A stretch of DNA of 64,000 nucleotides from SAR86 cluster bacterium (GTDB lineage: Bacteria > Pseudomonadota > Gammaproteobacteria > Magnimaribacterales > AG-339-G14). The stretch covers positions 209,288 through 273,287 of the forward strand of contig CP097974.1 of the NCBI GenBank assembly GCA_023703675.1. The letters run 5' to 3'. Below, piece by piece: positions 18,559 to 27,961 of the stretch (positions are counted from its first letter, which is position 1; every line of letters begins with the position of its first letter). The position numbers and the translations under genes were made by a program. Below the pieces are notes generated by a model. That model had not been told where the DNA came from. It did no database searches and saw only the letters and a program-made list of their open reading frames with translations.

Positions 18559-19650
18559 ATGCCTAAAGAATTCATTATGCAAATGCGACCCCTTTTTGGC
18601 AAAGAGGAAAAAAAAGCACTTTCGGATTATATGGAAGAAGATGGATTTTTGACTGAGTACAAAAGGACGGAGATATTTGAGTCAATGATTGCTAAGTTTA
18701 CATCTTCAAAACATTGCATCGTTGTTAATAATGGAACAATAAGTCTAACTCTTTCTGCTTTGGCATTAGGACTGAAGGCTAATGATGAAATTATAATTCC
18801 CAATTTTACAATGGTTGCAACGCCTAATTCAATACAGATGTTTGGTGCAAAGCCAGTATTTGTGGATGTTGAAAGAGAAACTCTTTGTCTAGATTTAGAA
18901 AAAGCTAAAAAAGTCTTAACAAATAAAACTAGGGCAATAATTTTAGTTTCTGCAAATGGAAGATATCCTGAATACGGTATTGATAATTTACTTAAATTTG
19001 CTGACGAAAATAATTTATTTATTATCGAAGATGCTGCTCAGTCGTTAGGATCTTATTATCCTGATGGACGACATATTGGAACAGTTGGCGACATTGGTAG
19101 TTTTTCTTTTTCTGCGCCTAAGATAATTTCAACCGGGCAAGGAGGAGCAATAGTAACCAATTCTGATAAATTATCTAAAAAGCTCAGAAAACTTAAAGAT
19201 TTTGGAAGAACCTCTGGGGGAAACGATATTCATGATGAGATTGGTTACAATTTCAAATTTACCGAGCTCCAAGCTTGTATTGGAATAGAGCAAATGAAAA
19301 AGTTACCGAAAAGAATGGAGAGAAAAAAAGAGATTTGGAAAATATATAAAGAAGAATTAAAAACTTTAAAACAATTACAGTTATTTGATCATAACTTAAA
19401 ACATACAACACCTTGGTTTATAGACTCTCTAGTTGAAAATAGAGAAGAACTTATTCAATATTTAAAATTAAACAATATTGGAACCAGGGTGATGTACCCA
19501 CCTTTAAATAAGCAAAAAGCCTACAATATTGATTTGGATGCTCCTGTCTGCGACGAAGTTGATCGAAAGGGGCTTTGGCTACCCTCTAGCGTTCAATTAA
19601 CAAATGAAGAAATTTTTTATATTTCCGATACCATTAAAGCCTTTTATTAA
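18559..19650 (+). CDS. DegT/DnrJ/EryC1-type aminotransferase, perosamine synthase-like
   Basis: A 363-residue PLP-dependent sugar aminotransferase. The internal aldimine Lys lies in SFSAPKIISTGQGG (about residues 186-199), preceded by the EDAAQSLGS stretch that contacts the cofactor. The overall pattern (N-terminal MRPLFGKEEKKAL, then NNGTISLTLS) resembles GDP-perosamine synthase (RfbE/Per). Being three genes downstream of gmd supports 4-amination of GDP-4-keto-6-deoxymannose. It could instead use the product of the intervening RmlC-like enzyme. Confidence 0.8.
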   Translation: MPKEFIMQMRPLFGKEEKKALSDYMEEDGFLTEYKRTEIFESMIAKFTSSKHCIVVNNGTISLTLSALALGLKANDEIIIPNFTMVATPNSIQMFGAKPVFVDVERETLCLDLEKAKKVLTNKTRAIILVSANGRYPEYGIDNLLKFADENNLFIIEDAAQSLGSYYPDGRHIGTVGDIGSFSFSAPKIISTGQGGAIVTNSDKLSKKLRKLKDFGRTSGGNDIHDEIGYNFKFTELQACIGIEQMKKLPKRMERKKEIWKIYKEELKTLKQLQLFDHNLKHTTPWFIDSLVENREELIQYLKLNNIGTRVMYPPLNKQKAYNIDLDAPVCDEVDRKGLWLPSSVQLTNEEIFYISDTIKAFY

Positions 19651-19655
19651 AAAAA

Positions 19656-20852
19656 ATGAAAATTAATTGTATTGGTCTTGGTTATGTTGGGTTACCGACT
19701 TCTCTACTATTAGCCGACAAAAATTTTGATGTTATTGGTGTAGACAGCAATGAAAAAAAAATAAAAGAAATAAATTCACACAATTTATTTCTAAATGAAA
19801 TTGAATTACAAAATCTTTATTTAAAGGTAATCAAAAAAAATAATTTTAGAGCACAATCTTCACCAGAAGCAGGCGACGTTTTTTTTATTGTAGTGCCAAC
19901 CCCAGTCAACCCAGATAAGTCCTATGATTTATCGTTTCTAAATTCTGCAGTTGATTCAGTAATTCCTTTTTTAAAAAAAGGCAACATCTTAGTAATTGAA
20001 TCAACAGTACCTGTAAAAACAACTCAATTAATTTCAGAAAAGATTTTTAAAGAAAGAAAAGACTTAAAAAATGAAATTTATGTTGCTTACTGTCCCGAAA
20101 GAGTATTACCTGGAAATACTTTGCATGAATTAAAAAACAATGACAGAGTGATTGGAGGTATAGATGAAATTTCAACTCAAAAAGTTATTAATTTTTACAA
20201 AAAATTTGTAGACGGAAATTTGTATGAAGCTGACTCTTTTACTGCGGAACTCTGTAAACTTGCAGAAAATTCTTTCAGAGATAATCAAATTGCTTTTGCA
20301 AATGAATTATCTATCATCTGTGATGAATTGAACGTCAATGTAAATAATTTAATTAAAATAGCTAATAAACATCCAAGAGTAAATATTTTAAAACCCGGTA
20401 CGGGAGTTGGTGGACATTGTATAGCTGTTGATCCTTGGTTTTTGATTTCAGATTTCCCCGATAAAACAAATCTTATTAAAAAATCTAGAGAGGTAAATGA
20501 TTTCAAAACAGAATGGTGTATAGAAAAAGCTATATCTACTATAAAAGAGTATTTTGAAATTAATAAAAAATATCCACTAGTTTCATGTATGGGAATTACA
20601 TATAAGAAAGATTCAGATGACATGAGAGAATCTCCGTCTTTAAAAATTGCAAAAAATTTAATTAATCAAACTGAGTTTGAGACTTTAATTTGTGAGCCTA
20701 ATTTAAAAAGTCATGTTGATTTTGAACTTTCAGATCACGAAAAAGCTTACTTTAATGCTGACATCGTCATATGGTTGGTAAATCATAAAGAGTTCGAATC
20801 AATAAAAAAAATTGAAGGGAAAAAAGAACTAGATTTTTGTGGTTTGAATTAA
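19656..20852 (+). CDS. wecC: UDP-N-acetyl-D-mannosamine dehydrogenase
   Basis: WecC oxidises UDP-ManNAc to UDP-ManNAcA in two NAD-dependent steps. The 398-residue protein has the N-terminal GLGYVGLPTSLLLA NAD site, the YCPERVLPGNTLHEL signature at about 149, an AELCKLAENSFRD segment at about 200, and the catalytic Cys in GVGGHCIAVDPW at about 253. These features place it with WecC rather than UDP-glucose dehydrogenase. With wecB it forms a complete ManNAcA branch inside the locus. Confidence 0.92.
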   Translation: MKINCIGLGYVGLPTSLLLADKNFDVIGVDSNEKKIKEINSHNLFLNEIELQNLYLKVIKKNNFRAQSSPEAGDVFFIVVPTPVNPDKSYDLSFLNSAVDSVIPFLKKGNILVIESTVPVKTTQLISEKIFKERKDLKNEIYVAYCPERVLPGNTLHELKNNDRVIGGIDEISTQKVINFYKKFVDGNLYEADSFTAELCKLAENSFRDNQIAFANELSIICDELNVNVNNLIKIANKHPRVNILKPGTGVGGHCIAVDPWFLISDFPDKTNLIKKSREVNDFKTEWCIEKAISTIKEYFEINKKYPLVSCMGITYKKDSDDMRESPSLKIAKNLINQTEFETLICEPNLKSHVDFELSDHEKAYFNADIVIWLVNHKEFESIKKIEGKKELDFCGLN

Positions 20853-20863
20853 TCAGTTTTTTT

Positions 20864-22147
20864 ATGATAAAAATTCTAAATTTTTTTAAGATTAAACTTG
20901 GCAACAGTCCTTTTATAAAAAATACTTTAATAGTCACTTTTGGCACTGGAATTGCTCAATTGTTTCCAATGATATCTTATCCATTTTTAGCAAGGATTTT
21001 TTCTCCTTCAGAATTTGGTCTTCTAGCAATTATCACTTCATTAGTACCAATTATCGCAGTCATATCTAGTGGGGCTTATGAAGGAGGAATTTTATTGTCG
21101 AAATCTAAAAGGGCGTCAATAAATCTTTCGGCCTATATTTTAATCAGATCATTTATAATTTTATCTTTCTTCACTTTACTAATTATTCTGTTCAACAAAA
21201 ATATTTCGGAAATTTTAAACGAGCCACTTTTAACAACTTGGATTTTCTCTGTTCCAATAATATCTTTGGGGGCCGTTATATTTAATATCTCAAATGAGTG
21301 GAATGTTAAGTATAAATATTTTTCAGCTTTGAGTTTTAATAAGGCTTTTTATACTGTGACTAATGTAATTTTTAAACTTATCGTTGGATTGTTTTCAGCT
21401 ATAAAATTTGGGGGGCTTATTCTTGGAGATCTTTTTGGAAAGCTTTTCATGATCTTTTATTGTTTTTTTATGCTAAGGAGCCTTGATGGAAATTCTTTTA
21501 AGTCAATTAATTTCAAAGATATAAGACAGTCACCTGAGTTAGTTTATGATTTTCCAAAATTTGTTATGCCGGATCAAATAATAAGCAACTTAGGCGGTTC
21601 TATACATATTTTTTTTATAAGTTCCTATTTTGGAAGCGCTCAAGTTGGATTAGTTTCTATTGTCTCTTCATTATTGTATGCACCCATAACAATTTTTAGT
21701 TCGGCTATTAAAGATGTATTTAGACAAAGAGCAATTGAGGAATTTGAAGTCTCTAAAAATTGCAGACCTTTATATTTTAAACTTTTAATTCCTATAGTTG
21801 CTATTGCTACTATAGGTTTCAGTTTTTTATACTTGATACTACCGAGTTTTTTTAGAATTTTTTTTGGACAGGAATGGGAAGATGCAGGAAAATATGGCCA
21901 AATTCTCATTCCTTTATTTTGTTTTAGTTTTATAAGCATGTCATTGAAAGATGTTTTTGTTGTGGTAAAAAAAATGCATATTGCTTTAATTTGGCAAGTT
22001 TTTTATATAGTCATATTGGTTTGCTCTTTGATTGTTGGAACTATGTATTTTTCAGATCTAAATGTAACTTTACATTTGATGACACTCGCAGGAAGTATTT
22101 CGCATATTCTTTATATGGTTCTTTCTTACTATTATGCGAAAGAGTAG
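20864..22147 (+). CDS. wzx: Polysaccharide flippase, Wzx-type
   Basis: A polytopic membrane protein of about 427 residues with roughly a dozen hydrophobic segments, of the MATE/polysaccharide-transporter superfamily. The N-terminal part (FGTGIAQLFPMISYPFLARIFSPSEFG) is typical of Wzx-like proteins, and a long second-half helix bundle follows. It would move undecaprenyl-linked repeat units across the inner membrane. I place the start at ATG 20864, after the wecC stop; an in-frame TTG at 20837 would overlap wecC. Its neighbour downstream is a Wzy-like protein, a common pairing. Confidence 0.85.
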   Translation: MIKILNFFKIKLGNSPFIKNTLIVTFGTGIAQLFPMISYPFLARIFSPSEFGLLAIITSLVPIIAVISSGAYEGGILLSKSKRASINLSAYILIRSFIILSFFTLLIILFNKNISEILNEPLLTTWIFSVPIISLGAVIFNISNEWNVKYKYFSALSFNKAFYTVTNVIFKLIVGLFSAIKFGGLILGDLFGKLFMIFYCFFMLRSLDGNSFKSINFKDIRQSPELVYDFPKFVMPDQIISNLGGSIHIFFISSYFGSAQVGLVSIVSSLLYAPITIFSSAIKDVFRQRAIEEFEVSKNCRPLYFKLLIPIVAIATIGFSFLYLILPSFFRIFFGQEWEDAGKYGQILIPLFCFSFISMSLKDVFVVVKKMHIALIWQVFYIVILVCSLIVGTMYFSDLNVTLHLMTLAGSISHILYMVLSYYYAKE

Positions 22148-22153
22148 ATTCTA

Positions 22154-23491
22154 ATGGCTTCTATTTTTAAAGATAAAAATTTGCCTTTCCTTTTTTCCTC
22201 AAAAAAAAAGGCAAATCTAAATCTTAAAATAAACATCGAAACTGCGTTACTAATTTTTGGAATAATCTTATTTAGATATCTATGCGATAAATCGTACTTA
22301 ATAACAAAGATAGTTTTTAATTATGAAAATCCTTTTTTATTTGAACCCACTTTCTTTTCTAAAACTGTATCTTGGATTTTCTTAATTTCACTTTTACCAC
22401 TTCTGACTAAGATATATTTCAATAAGAATCCTAGTAATAATATAATTTTTCTGCTGAGTTTAATATCTCTTGTTCCTTCGACTACATTAATTGCGGCATA
22501 TGGAACTTATCCAATAAATTATATATTTTTGCTTTGGGTATATTGGTTTTTGCTTTTTCTTTTAATTATTCTTATCCCTTCTTTCAACTTAAATGTATTT
22601 AAAAAACTAAGGTCTAGATATTTCTACCTGGCTTTAATTTTTCTGATTTGTACAGCAGTTATTTACTTATCTTGGTTAAATACTGGATTTAGATTTGTTT
22701 TTAATATTTTTGATTCCGCAATGATTTATGGATTAAGAGTAGAAGCAAGAGACTATTCAAACTTCCCTCTGATAGGTTATTTACAACATGCTGGAGACAA
22801 CCTTCTCCCCATATTAATGGTTTATATGTTTGCAAAAGGAAAGAAATTATTTTCTTTAATTCTAGCGTTCATAATTCTATTAAACTTTGGAATATCTGCT
22901 TCTAAACAAGTATTTCTACTCTTGTTTCTAGGAGTGTTTAGTTGTTTTTTTATAAGAAACATTTCTTTGCCTAGATTATTTTTAATCGGCACGATACTTG
23001 TAACTCTGATTACTTTAGCGGAGTTTTATCTGTTGAATACTGCGATCAGCTCAATGTTTTCGAGTTATCGAATATATTTCATACCTGCAAAATACCATCA
23101 CATTTATTACGAATTTTTTTCTACTTATCAGCCAGATTATTTTAGACAATCTTTTTTAAGATATTTCTTCGAATCTCCTTATGAAAGAAGTTTGCATATG
23201 ATTTTGGCTGATTATCATAATAGAGATTATTATGCCCGTGCAAACAATGGTTTGTTTTCCGATGCTGTAATGAATTTAGGATATCTTGGAATAATTATTT
23301 TTCCTCTTTTGCTAACTATAGTTTTGAAATTCTTGGATGGCGCCTCCCAGAATTTACCATCATCTGTAATCTTTATTGTCATCATAACTACAACCTTTAT
23401 GTTGTTGAATTTAAATCTCTCAATTGCCTTAATGTCAGGAGGGTTACTTTTAATTATATTTACTCTTTATAGTCTTCCGAGAAAGGAGTAG
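22154..23491 (+). CDS. Probable O-antigen polymerase, Wzy-like
   Basis: A 445-residue integral membrane protein with about 10-12 predicted helices and little recognisable sequence motif. A long hydrophilic loop at about residues 297-365 (rich in Tyr, Arg and His) separates the N-terminal helices from three C-terminal ones, the arrangement seen in Wzy polymerases. Its place directly after wzx and before glycosyltransferases supports the role, which is to join repeat units in the periplasm. Wzy proteins are very diverse, so the call rests on topology and context. Confidence 0.7.
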   Translation: MASIFKDKNLPFLFSSKKKANLNLKINIETALLIFGIILFRYLCDKSYLITKIVFNYENPFLFEPTFFSKTVSWIFLISLLPLLTKIYFNKNPSNNIIFLLSLISLVPSTTLIAAYGTYPINYIFLLWVYWFLLFLLIILIPSFNLNVFKKLRSRYFYLALIFLICTAVIYLSWLNTGFRFVFNIFDSAMIYGLRVEARDYSNFPLIGYLQHAGDNLLPILMVYMFAKGKKLFSLILAFIILLNFGISASKQVFLLLFLGVFSCFFIRNISLPRLFLIGTILVTLITLAEFYLLNTAISSMFSSYRIYFIPAKYHHIYYEFFSTYQPDYFRQSFLRYFFESPYERSLHMILADYHNRDYYARANNGLFSDAVMNLGYLGIIIFPLLLTIVLKFLDGASQNLPSSVIFIVIITTTFMLLNLNLSIALMSGGLLLIIFTLYSLPRKE

Positions 23492-23496
23492 AAACA

Positions 23497-24618
23497 TTGA
23501 AAATTTGTCATGTAATAAGTGGTTACTTTAGAAACGATGCAAGGGTCTTTCACAGGCAATGTAAGTCGTTGCAGAAACAAAATAATGAAGTCGTTATCTT
23601 GTCAAATGATGGGGGAAGAAACGAAAAATTAGATGGAATAGAAATCTTTTCCTGTAATGTTTTTTTAAAAAAAAGAATTTTTGTACTTTTGTTTGCAACT
23701 TTTCAATTTTTTTTCAGTGCAAAAAAAATAAATGCTGATATTTATCAATTTCACTCACCTGAATTAATATTTTTAGGTTTATATTTTAAATTGATTGGGA
23801 AAAAGATTATTTACGACGCTCATGAAGATTTACCAAGGCATATATTAGAAAAAGAATGGCTACTTTGGATGCCTACTTTCTTAAGAAAATTTATATCATT
23901 AGCAACTGAACAATATCTTTTTTGGGCATTAAAAAAATATGATCGAGTAATTACGCCCCATCATCATGTATTGGAGTTATTTAAAAAAAATGGTATCGAA
24001 TGTACATTAGTTGCAAATTTTCCAATTATTAAAAATAAAAAAAATTTTTTACTAGATGATTATCTAATCAGAAAAAAAGTAATTTGTTATACAGGAACTG
24101 TTTATTCTTATAGTAATCAAGAAGAAATATTAGAAGCAATCTCAGATTTAAAGGATGTAAGATACAAAATAGTAGGGTTTTTTGATGAAGCTCATTTAAA
24201 TTCTCTTTCGTCTCATAAAGCCTTCAATCAGTTAGACTTTTCTGAAAGGATTCCTTGGGAGAGATTGAGTGAATTTTATGAAATGACTTCAGTTGGAATA
24301 GTAGTTTACGACTACAAACTTAATTTAGGAGGAAATTTGGGATCTTACGGCTCAAACAAATTGTTTGAATATATGGAAGCTGGACTTCCTCTTGTTTGTA
24401 CTGACTATAAGCTTTGGAAGGAAATAATAGATGAATATAAATGCGGAATATATGTAAAACCTGGAAATGTGAGTGAAATAAAAAACGCAATTAGTTTTCT
24501 TTTAGAAAATAAAGAGTTAGCCTATAAATATGGACAAAATGGTAGAAGAGCTGTTGAAGAAAAATTTAACTGGTCATTACATCAAAAAGAATACTTAAAA
24601 ATTTTTCAGAATATTTAA
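23497..24618 (+). CDS. Glycosyltransferase family 4 protein
   Basis: A 373-residue GT-B enzyme. The N-terminal ICHVISGYFRNDARVF and the DIYQFHSPELI stretch form the acceptor domain; the C-terminal GSNKLFEYMEAGLPLVCTDY motif (about residues 286-305) contains the conserved Glu region of GT4 enzymes that binds the nucleotide-sugar donor. It starts on TTG 23497, 5 bases after the polymerase gene. It would add one sugar to the lipid-linked repeat unit on the cytoplasmic side. Which sugar cannot be told. Confidence 0.82.
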   Translation: MKICHVISGYFRNDARVFHRQCKSLQKQNNEVVILSNDGGRNEKLDGIEIFSCNVFLKKRIFVLLFATFQFFFSAKKINADIYQFHSPELIFLGLYFKLIGKKIIYDAHEDLPRHILEKEWLLWMPTFLRKFISLATEQYLFWALKKYDRVITPHHHVLELFKKNGIECTLVANFPIIKNKKNFLLDDYLIRKKVICYTGTVYSYSNQEEILEAISDLKDVRYKIVGFFDEAHLNSLSSHKAFNQLDFSERIPWERLSEFYEMTSVGIVVYDYKLNLGGNLGSYGSNKLFEYMEAGLPLVCTDYKLWKEIIDEYKCGIYVKPGNVSEIKNAISFLLENKELAYKYGQNGRRAVEEKFNWSLHQKEYLKIFQNI

Positions 24619-24627
24619 AAAATTACA

Positions 24628-25389
24628 ATGGATCAAGAAAAAAAAATATCTTTCGTGGTGTCTTCTTGTGATAAATATTCTGATCTTTGGGATATTTTTT
24701 TTTCATGTTTTTTTAAATATTGGCCAGATTGTCCATATGAAATTTACCTAATTTCAAACTTTAAGACTTTTGAATCAAAAAGAGTAAAAACTATAAAATT
24801 AGGAGAAGATAGAGACTATGGTTCAAATTTAAAAAAGATATCACAAAACATTCCTACTGATTGGTTTGTTTTTTGGATTGATGATGCCATTTTGTCGGAT
24901 AAGATCGACACCAATTTTATAAAAAAAATCTTAAATTTAGCTCAGAAAAAAGATGCTGGATCTTGTTTGCTGATTCCAACTTACCCAGTTGCATACAGTA
25001 AAGAAAAAGACGATCTCATTGGCCCGATACCAAAATTTGTCAAATATAGAGCTGCAATAGGGTGTTGTTTGTACCATAAAAAAACTTTTAATAAACTTAT
25101 TTTAGAAGGCAAAGATATATGGGAGCATGATAAAAATAACGCTCCAAATAATTTCGAAGATAAATTTTATGCTTTAACAACTAATTTGAAAAAACCCCTT
25201 TTCCCTCATGCGCATGGAGTTGTCAAAGGTAAATGGTGTAGGCCATTCATTAAATTTTTAAAAAAGGAAGGATTTGAGAAATTAATACCTAAAAGAAAAA
25301 AGGAAACATTGACTTCTTATTTTTATGGAAAAATTTATTATCTGAGATTAAATCTATACAAGTTTTTTAAAATGCATTGGTATATCTAA
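24628..25389 (+). CDS. Putative glycosyltransferase (unclassified)
   Basis: A 253-residue protein that I do not recognise as a well-known family. It begins with a strand like those of GT-A enzymes (KKISFVVSSCDKYSDLW) and has FVFWIDDAILSD at about residues 84-95, where the Asp pair could be a DxD-like metal-binding site. Later HAHGVVKGKW and a basic C-terminal tail (residues about 210-253) suggest membrane association. Position between GT4 and hisH in the polysaccharide operon makes a sugar-transfer role likely but not proven. Confidence 0.55.
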   Translation: MDQEKKISFVVSSCDKYSDLWDIFFSCFFKYWPDCPYEIYLISNFKTFESKRVKTIKLGEDRDYGSNLKKISQNIPTDWFVFWIDDAILSDKIDTNFIKKILNLAQKKDAGSCLLIPTYPVAYSKEKDDLIGPIPKFVKYRAAIGCCLYHKKTFNKLILEGKDIWEHDKNNAPNNFEDKFYALTTNLKKPLFPHAHGVVKGKWCRPFIKFLKKEGFEKLIPKRKKETLTSYFYGKIYYLRLNLYKFFKMHWYI

Positions 25390-25393
25390 AGTT

Positions 25394-26035
25394 TTGAGCA
25401 AAAATTATAAAATAGTAATAATTGATTATGGTATGGGAAATACTGGTTCAATTAAAAATATGCTTTCTTTTCTGGGATTCGACTCTCAAGTTTCTAATGA
25501 AGCAAAAATAATAAATGAAGCAGATTTTTTGATTCTTCCTGGAGTTGGAAAATTTGATAGAGCTATGCAGAATATAAATGATTTAAACCTAGCAGATACA
25601 ATTAGTGAAGCCGTAGTTGAAAAAAGAATACCTACCCTAGGTATTTGCTTGGGCATGCAATTGATGTGTCTTTCAAGCGAGGAAGGAAATGAAAAAGGAT
25701 TAGGGTTGGTAAATTATTATGTTAAACAATTTAAATTTAATAATAGATCGAATCTCAAAATTCCTCATATGGGTTGGAATTTTTTAAAAAAAACTAACAA
25801 TGGCTTACTATTCAAATCTCAAGAAGAAAATCAAAGATTTTATTTTGTTCATTCATTTTATTTGGAAGATTCAGATTTACCTTATAAAACATCTATAACA
25901 AGATATGGGATAGATTTTATTTCTTCTTTTGAGAAAGATAATTTATTTGGTGTGCAGTTTCACCCAGAAAAAAGTCATAGCTACGGTAAAAATTTATTCA
26001 AAAATTTCTTGAATTATTATGACAGGGTTTTATAG
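25394..26035 (+). CDS. hisH: Imidazole glycerol phosphate synthase-like glutaminase subunit HisH (sugar-locus copy)
   Basis: A 213-residue class I glutamine amidotransferase. The nucleophile is Cys85 in LGICLGMQLM, and the His-Glu pair is in GVQFHPEKSH (about 186-195). It uses a TTG start at 25394. It is not in a histidine operon; instead it overlaps hisF and precedes an N-acetyl sugar amidotransferase gene. In Pseudomonas-type and similar O-antigen loci such HisH/HisF copies supply ammonia from glutamine for acetamidino-sugar formation, and that is the likely role here. Confidence 0.9.
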   Translation: MSKNYKIVIIDYGMGNTGSIKNMLSFLGFDSQVSNEAKIINEADFLILPGVGKFDRAMQNINDLNLADTISEAVVEKRIPTLGICLGMQLMCLSSEEGNEKGLGLVNYYVKQFKFNNRSNLKIPHMGWNFLKKTNNGLLFKSQEENQRFYFVHSFYLEDSDLPYKTSITRYGIDFISSFEKDNLFGVQFHPEKSHSYGKNLFKNFLNYYDRVL

Positions 26036-26771
26036 GATCATTCCCACCTTGCTCTTAAAAGACAAAGGAGTAGTTAAGACAACAAAATTTAAAAACCCTA
26101 AGTATATTGGCGACCCTATAAATATTGTAAAAATTTTAAATGAAAAAGAAGCAGACGAGCTTTGTATTCTAAATATAGACAGATCAAGACATGATGACGA
26201 ACCAGATTATCGTCATTTAGAAGAAATAGTCTCCGAGGCTTTTATGCCTGTTGCTTATGGTGGGGGAATTAAAAAAATAGGAGAAGTAGAGCAACTATTC
26301 AAAATAGGAATAGAAAAAGTAATCATAAACACACATCTATTTGGAAATTTTAAGTTTATAAAAGAACTTTCCGAAATTTTCGGTAGCCAATCTATTGTTG
26401 CATGTGTTGATACAAAAAAAAATTTATTTGGAAAATACTCGATTTATAGTAATTCAGGTACAAAAAAAACTAAGATAAACTTAGATCAGTACATAGATTC
26501 TATACAAAAAAATGGCGCTGGAGAACTTATTTTAAATAGTATTGATAATGATGGAATGATGAAAGGATATGATATTCAAATAGCAAATATGGTTAACTCT
26601 AAAATAAGTATCCCGTTTATATTGCTCGGAGGGGCAGGGAACAAAAAAGACTTAATCAGCGGAATAAATGCGGGAGCTTCTGGAGTTTCTGCAGGATCAC
26701 TTTTTGTGTATCAAGGAAAACATAAAGCTGTTTTAGTAAGTTATATAAAAAACGAAGATTTATTTTTTTGA
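26019..26771 (+). CDS. hisF: HisF-like cyclase subunit (sugar-locus copy)
   Basis: A 250-residue TIM-barrel of the HisA/HisF family. The N-terminal RIIPTLLLKDKGVVKT resembles HisF, AYGGGIKK at about residue 81 and the LLGGAGNKKD stretch at about 204 are the phosphate-binding turns. It overlaps hisH by 17 bases and is followed by the WbpG-like gene. It probably channels ammonia to that amidotransferase rather than making imidazole glycerol phosphate. The housekeeping his genes are not in this window. Confidence 0.88.
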   Translation: MTGFYRIIPTLLLKDKGVVKTTKFKNPKYIGDPINIVKILNEKEADELCILNIDRSRHDDEPDYRHLEEIVSEAFMPVAYGGGIKKIGEVEQLFKIGIEKVIINTHLFGNFKFIKELSEIFGSQSIVACVDTKKNLFGKYSIYSNSGTKKTKINLDQYIDSIQKNGAGELILNSIDNDGMMKGYDIQIANMVNSKISIPFILLGGAGNKKDLISGINAGASGVSAGSLFVYQGKHKAVLVSYIKNEDLFF

Positions 26772-26782
26772 TCTAATAGATT

Positions 26783-27925
26783 TTGACCATGAAAGTAACA
26801 TTTAAAAATCCAAAAATTTGCTCAAAGTGTGTGATGGATTCTACCGCTTTAGAAATTAAGTTTGATAACAATGGAGTTTGTTCTTTTTGTAAAGAATACG
26901 ATATTAGATCTTCCAAGGATTTGCATGAAAGCCCTGAAGATTCTAAAAAACTAGAAGATTTTTTAAAACAAATAAAACAGAAGAGAAAAAATTTTGAATA
27001 TGATTGTATTATTGGAGTCAGTGGAGGGGTTGACAGTTCTTACGTTGCCTATCTTCTTAAAAAAGTACATGGACTAAACCCACTTGCCGTTCATTTAGAT
27101 AATGGCTGGAATTCAGAGTTAGCCGTTTCAAATGTAGAAAATATTATGAAAATTTTAGAAATTGATTTAATTACACATGTTTTAGACTGGAATGAATTTA
27201 GAGACATACAAATTTCTTTTTTAAAGTCATCTATTTCAAATATTGAAATGCCTACTGACCATGCAATTTGGGCAATTCTTATAAAAACTGCGGCAAAAAT
27301 GAAAATACCCTATATTATTGCTGGAAATAATGTTGTCACTGAATCTACAATGCCTTACTCTTGGTTGTATCAGTCAAAAGACTCAAGGATTATAAAATCA
27401 ATCCACAAAAAATTTGGATCAAACATAAGAAAAACTTATCCGTCCTTATCAACTTTCGATTACATTTATTTTCTTCTAGTTAAAAGAATAAGATGGATTC
27501 CCATACTAAACTATATAAAGTACAACAAAATTGAAGCAAAGAATAAGTTGATTGAAGAGCTTGGATGGAAAGATTATGGAGGAAAACATTATGAGTCAAT
27601 ATTCACTAGATTTTTTCATTCAAATTATCTATTAAAAAAATTTGGATATGATTTAAGAAAGCCCTATCTATCTGCAGAAATATGCTCTGGGCAGCTATCT
27701 AGAAAGGACGCTTTAAAGGAGTTATCCTCTCCACCTTTGGATGAGAATCAAATGAGGCTAGACAAAGATTATATTTCAAAGAAATTAGCTTTAAGTGAAG
27801 TAGAATTTGAAATGATTATAAATAAACAAAATAAAAGTTTTAGAGATTATCCAAATTCCAATTTCTTATGGAGTAATTTCTCCTATTTTATCTCAAAGGC
27901 AAGAAATTTTATTACTAAAATTTGA
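26783..27925 (+). CDS. wbpG: N-acetyl sugar amidotransferase, WbpG/PseA-like
   Basis: A 380-residue ATP pyrophosphatase-type amidotransferase. The N-terminal Cys pairs (ICSKCVMDST and VCSFCKEYD) form a probable zinc site, and the PP-loop SGGVDSS lies at about residues 75-81. The HLDNGW stretch follows. Enzymes of this type, working with HisH and HisF, turn an N-acetyl group into an acetamidino group on sugars such as ManNAc3NAcA or pseudaminic acid. All three genes are adjacent here, forming a complete amidination unit. The first in-frame ATG may be the one two codons further on (MKVTFKN). Confidence 0.88.
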   Translation: MTMKVTFKNPKICSKCVMDSTALEIKFDNNGVCSFCKEYDIRSSKDLHESPEDSKKLEDFLKQIKQKRKNFEYDCIIGVSGGVDSSYVAYLLKKVHGLNPLAVHLDNGWNSELAVSNVENIMKILEIDLITHVLDWNEFRDIQISFLKSSISNIEMPTDHAIWAILIKTAAKMKIPYIIAGNNVVTESTMPYSWLYQSKDSRIIKSIHKKFGSNIRKTYPSLSTFDYIYFLLVKRIRWIPILNYIKYNKIEAKNKLIEELGWKDYGGKHYESIFTRFFHSNYLLKKFGYDLRKPYLSAEICSGQLSRKDALKELSSPPLDENQMRLDKDYISKKLALSEVEFEMIINKQNKSFRDYPNSNFLWSNFSYFISKARNFITKI

Positions 27926-27961
27926 CCCACTTATATTAGAATTTAATTTTTTTCTAAAGAA

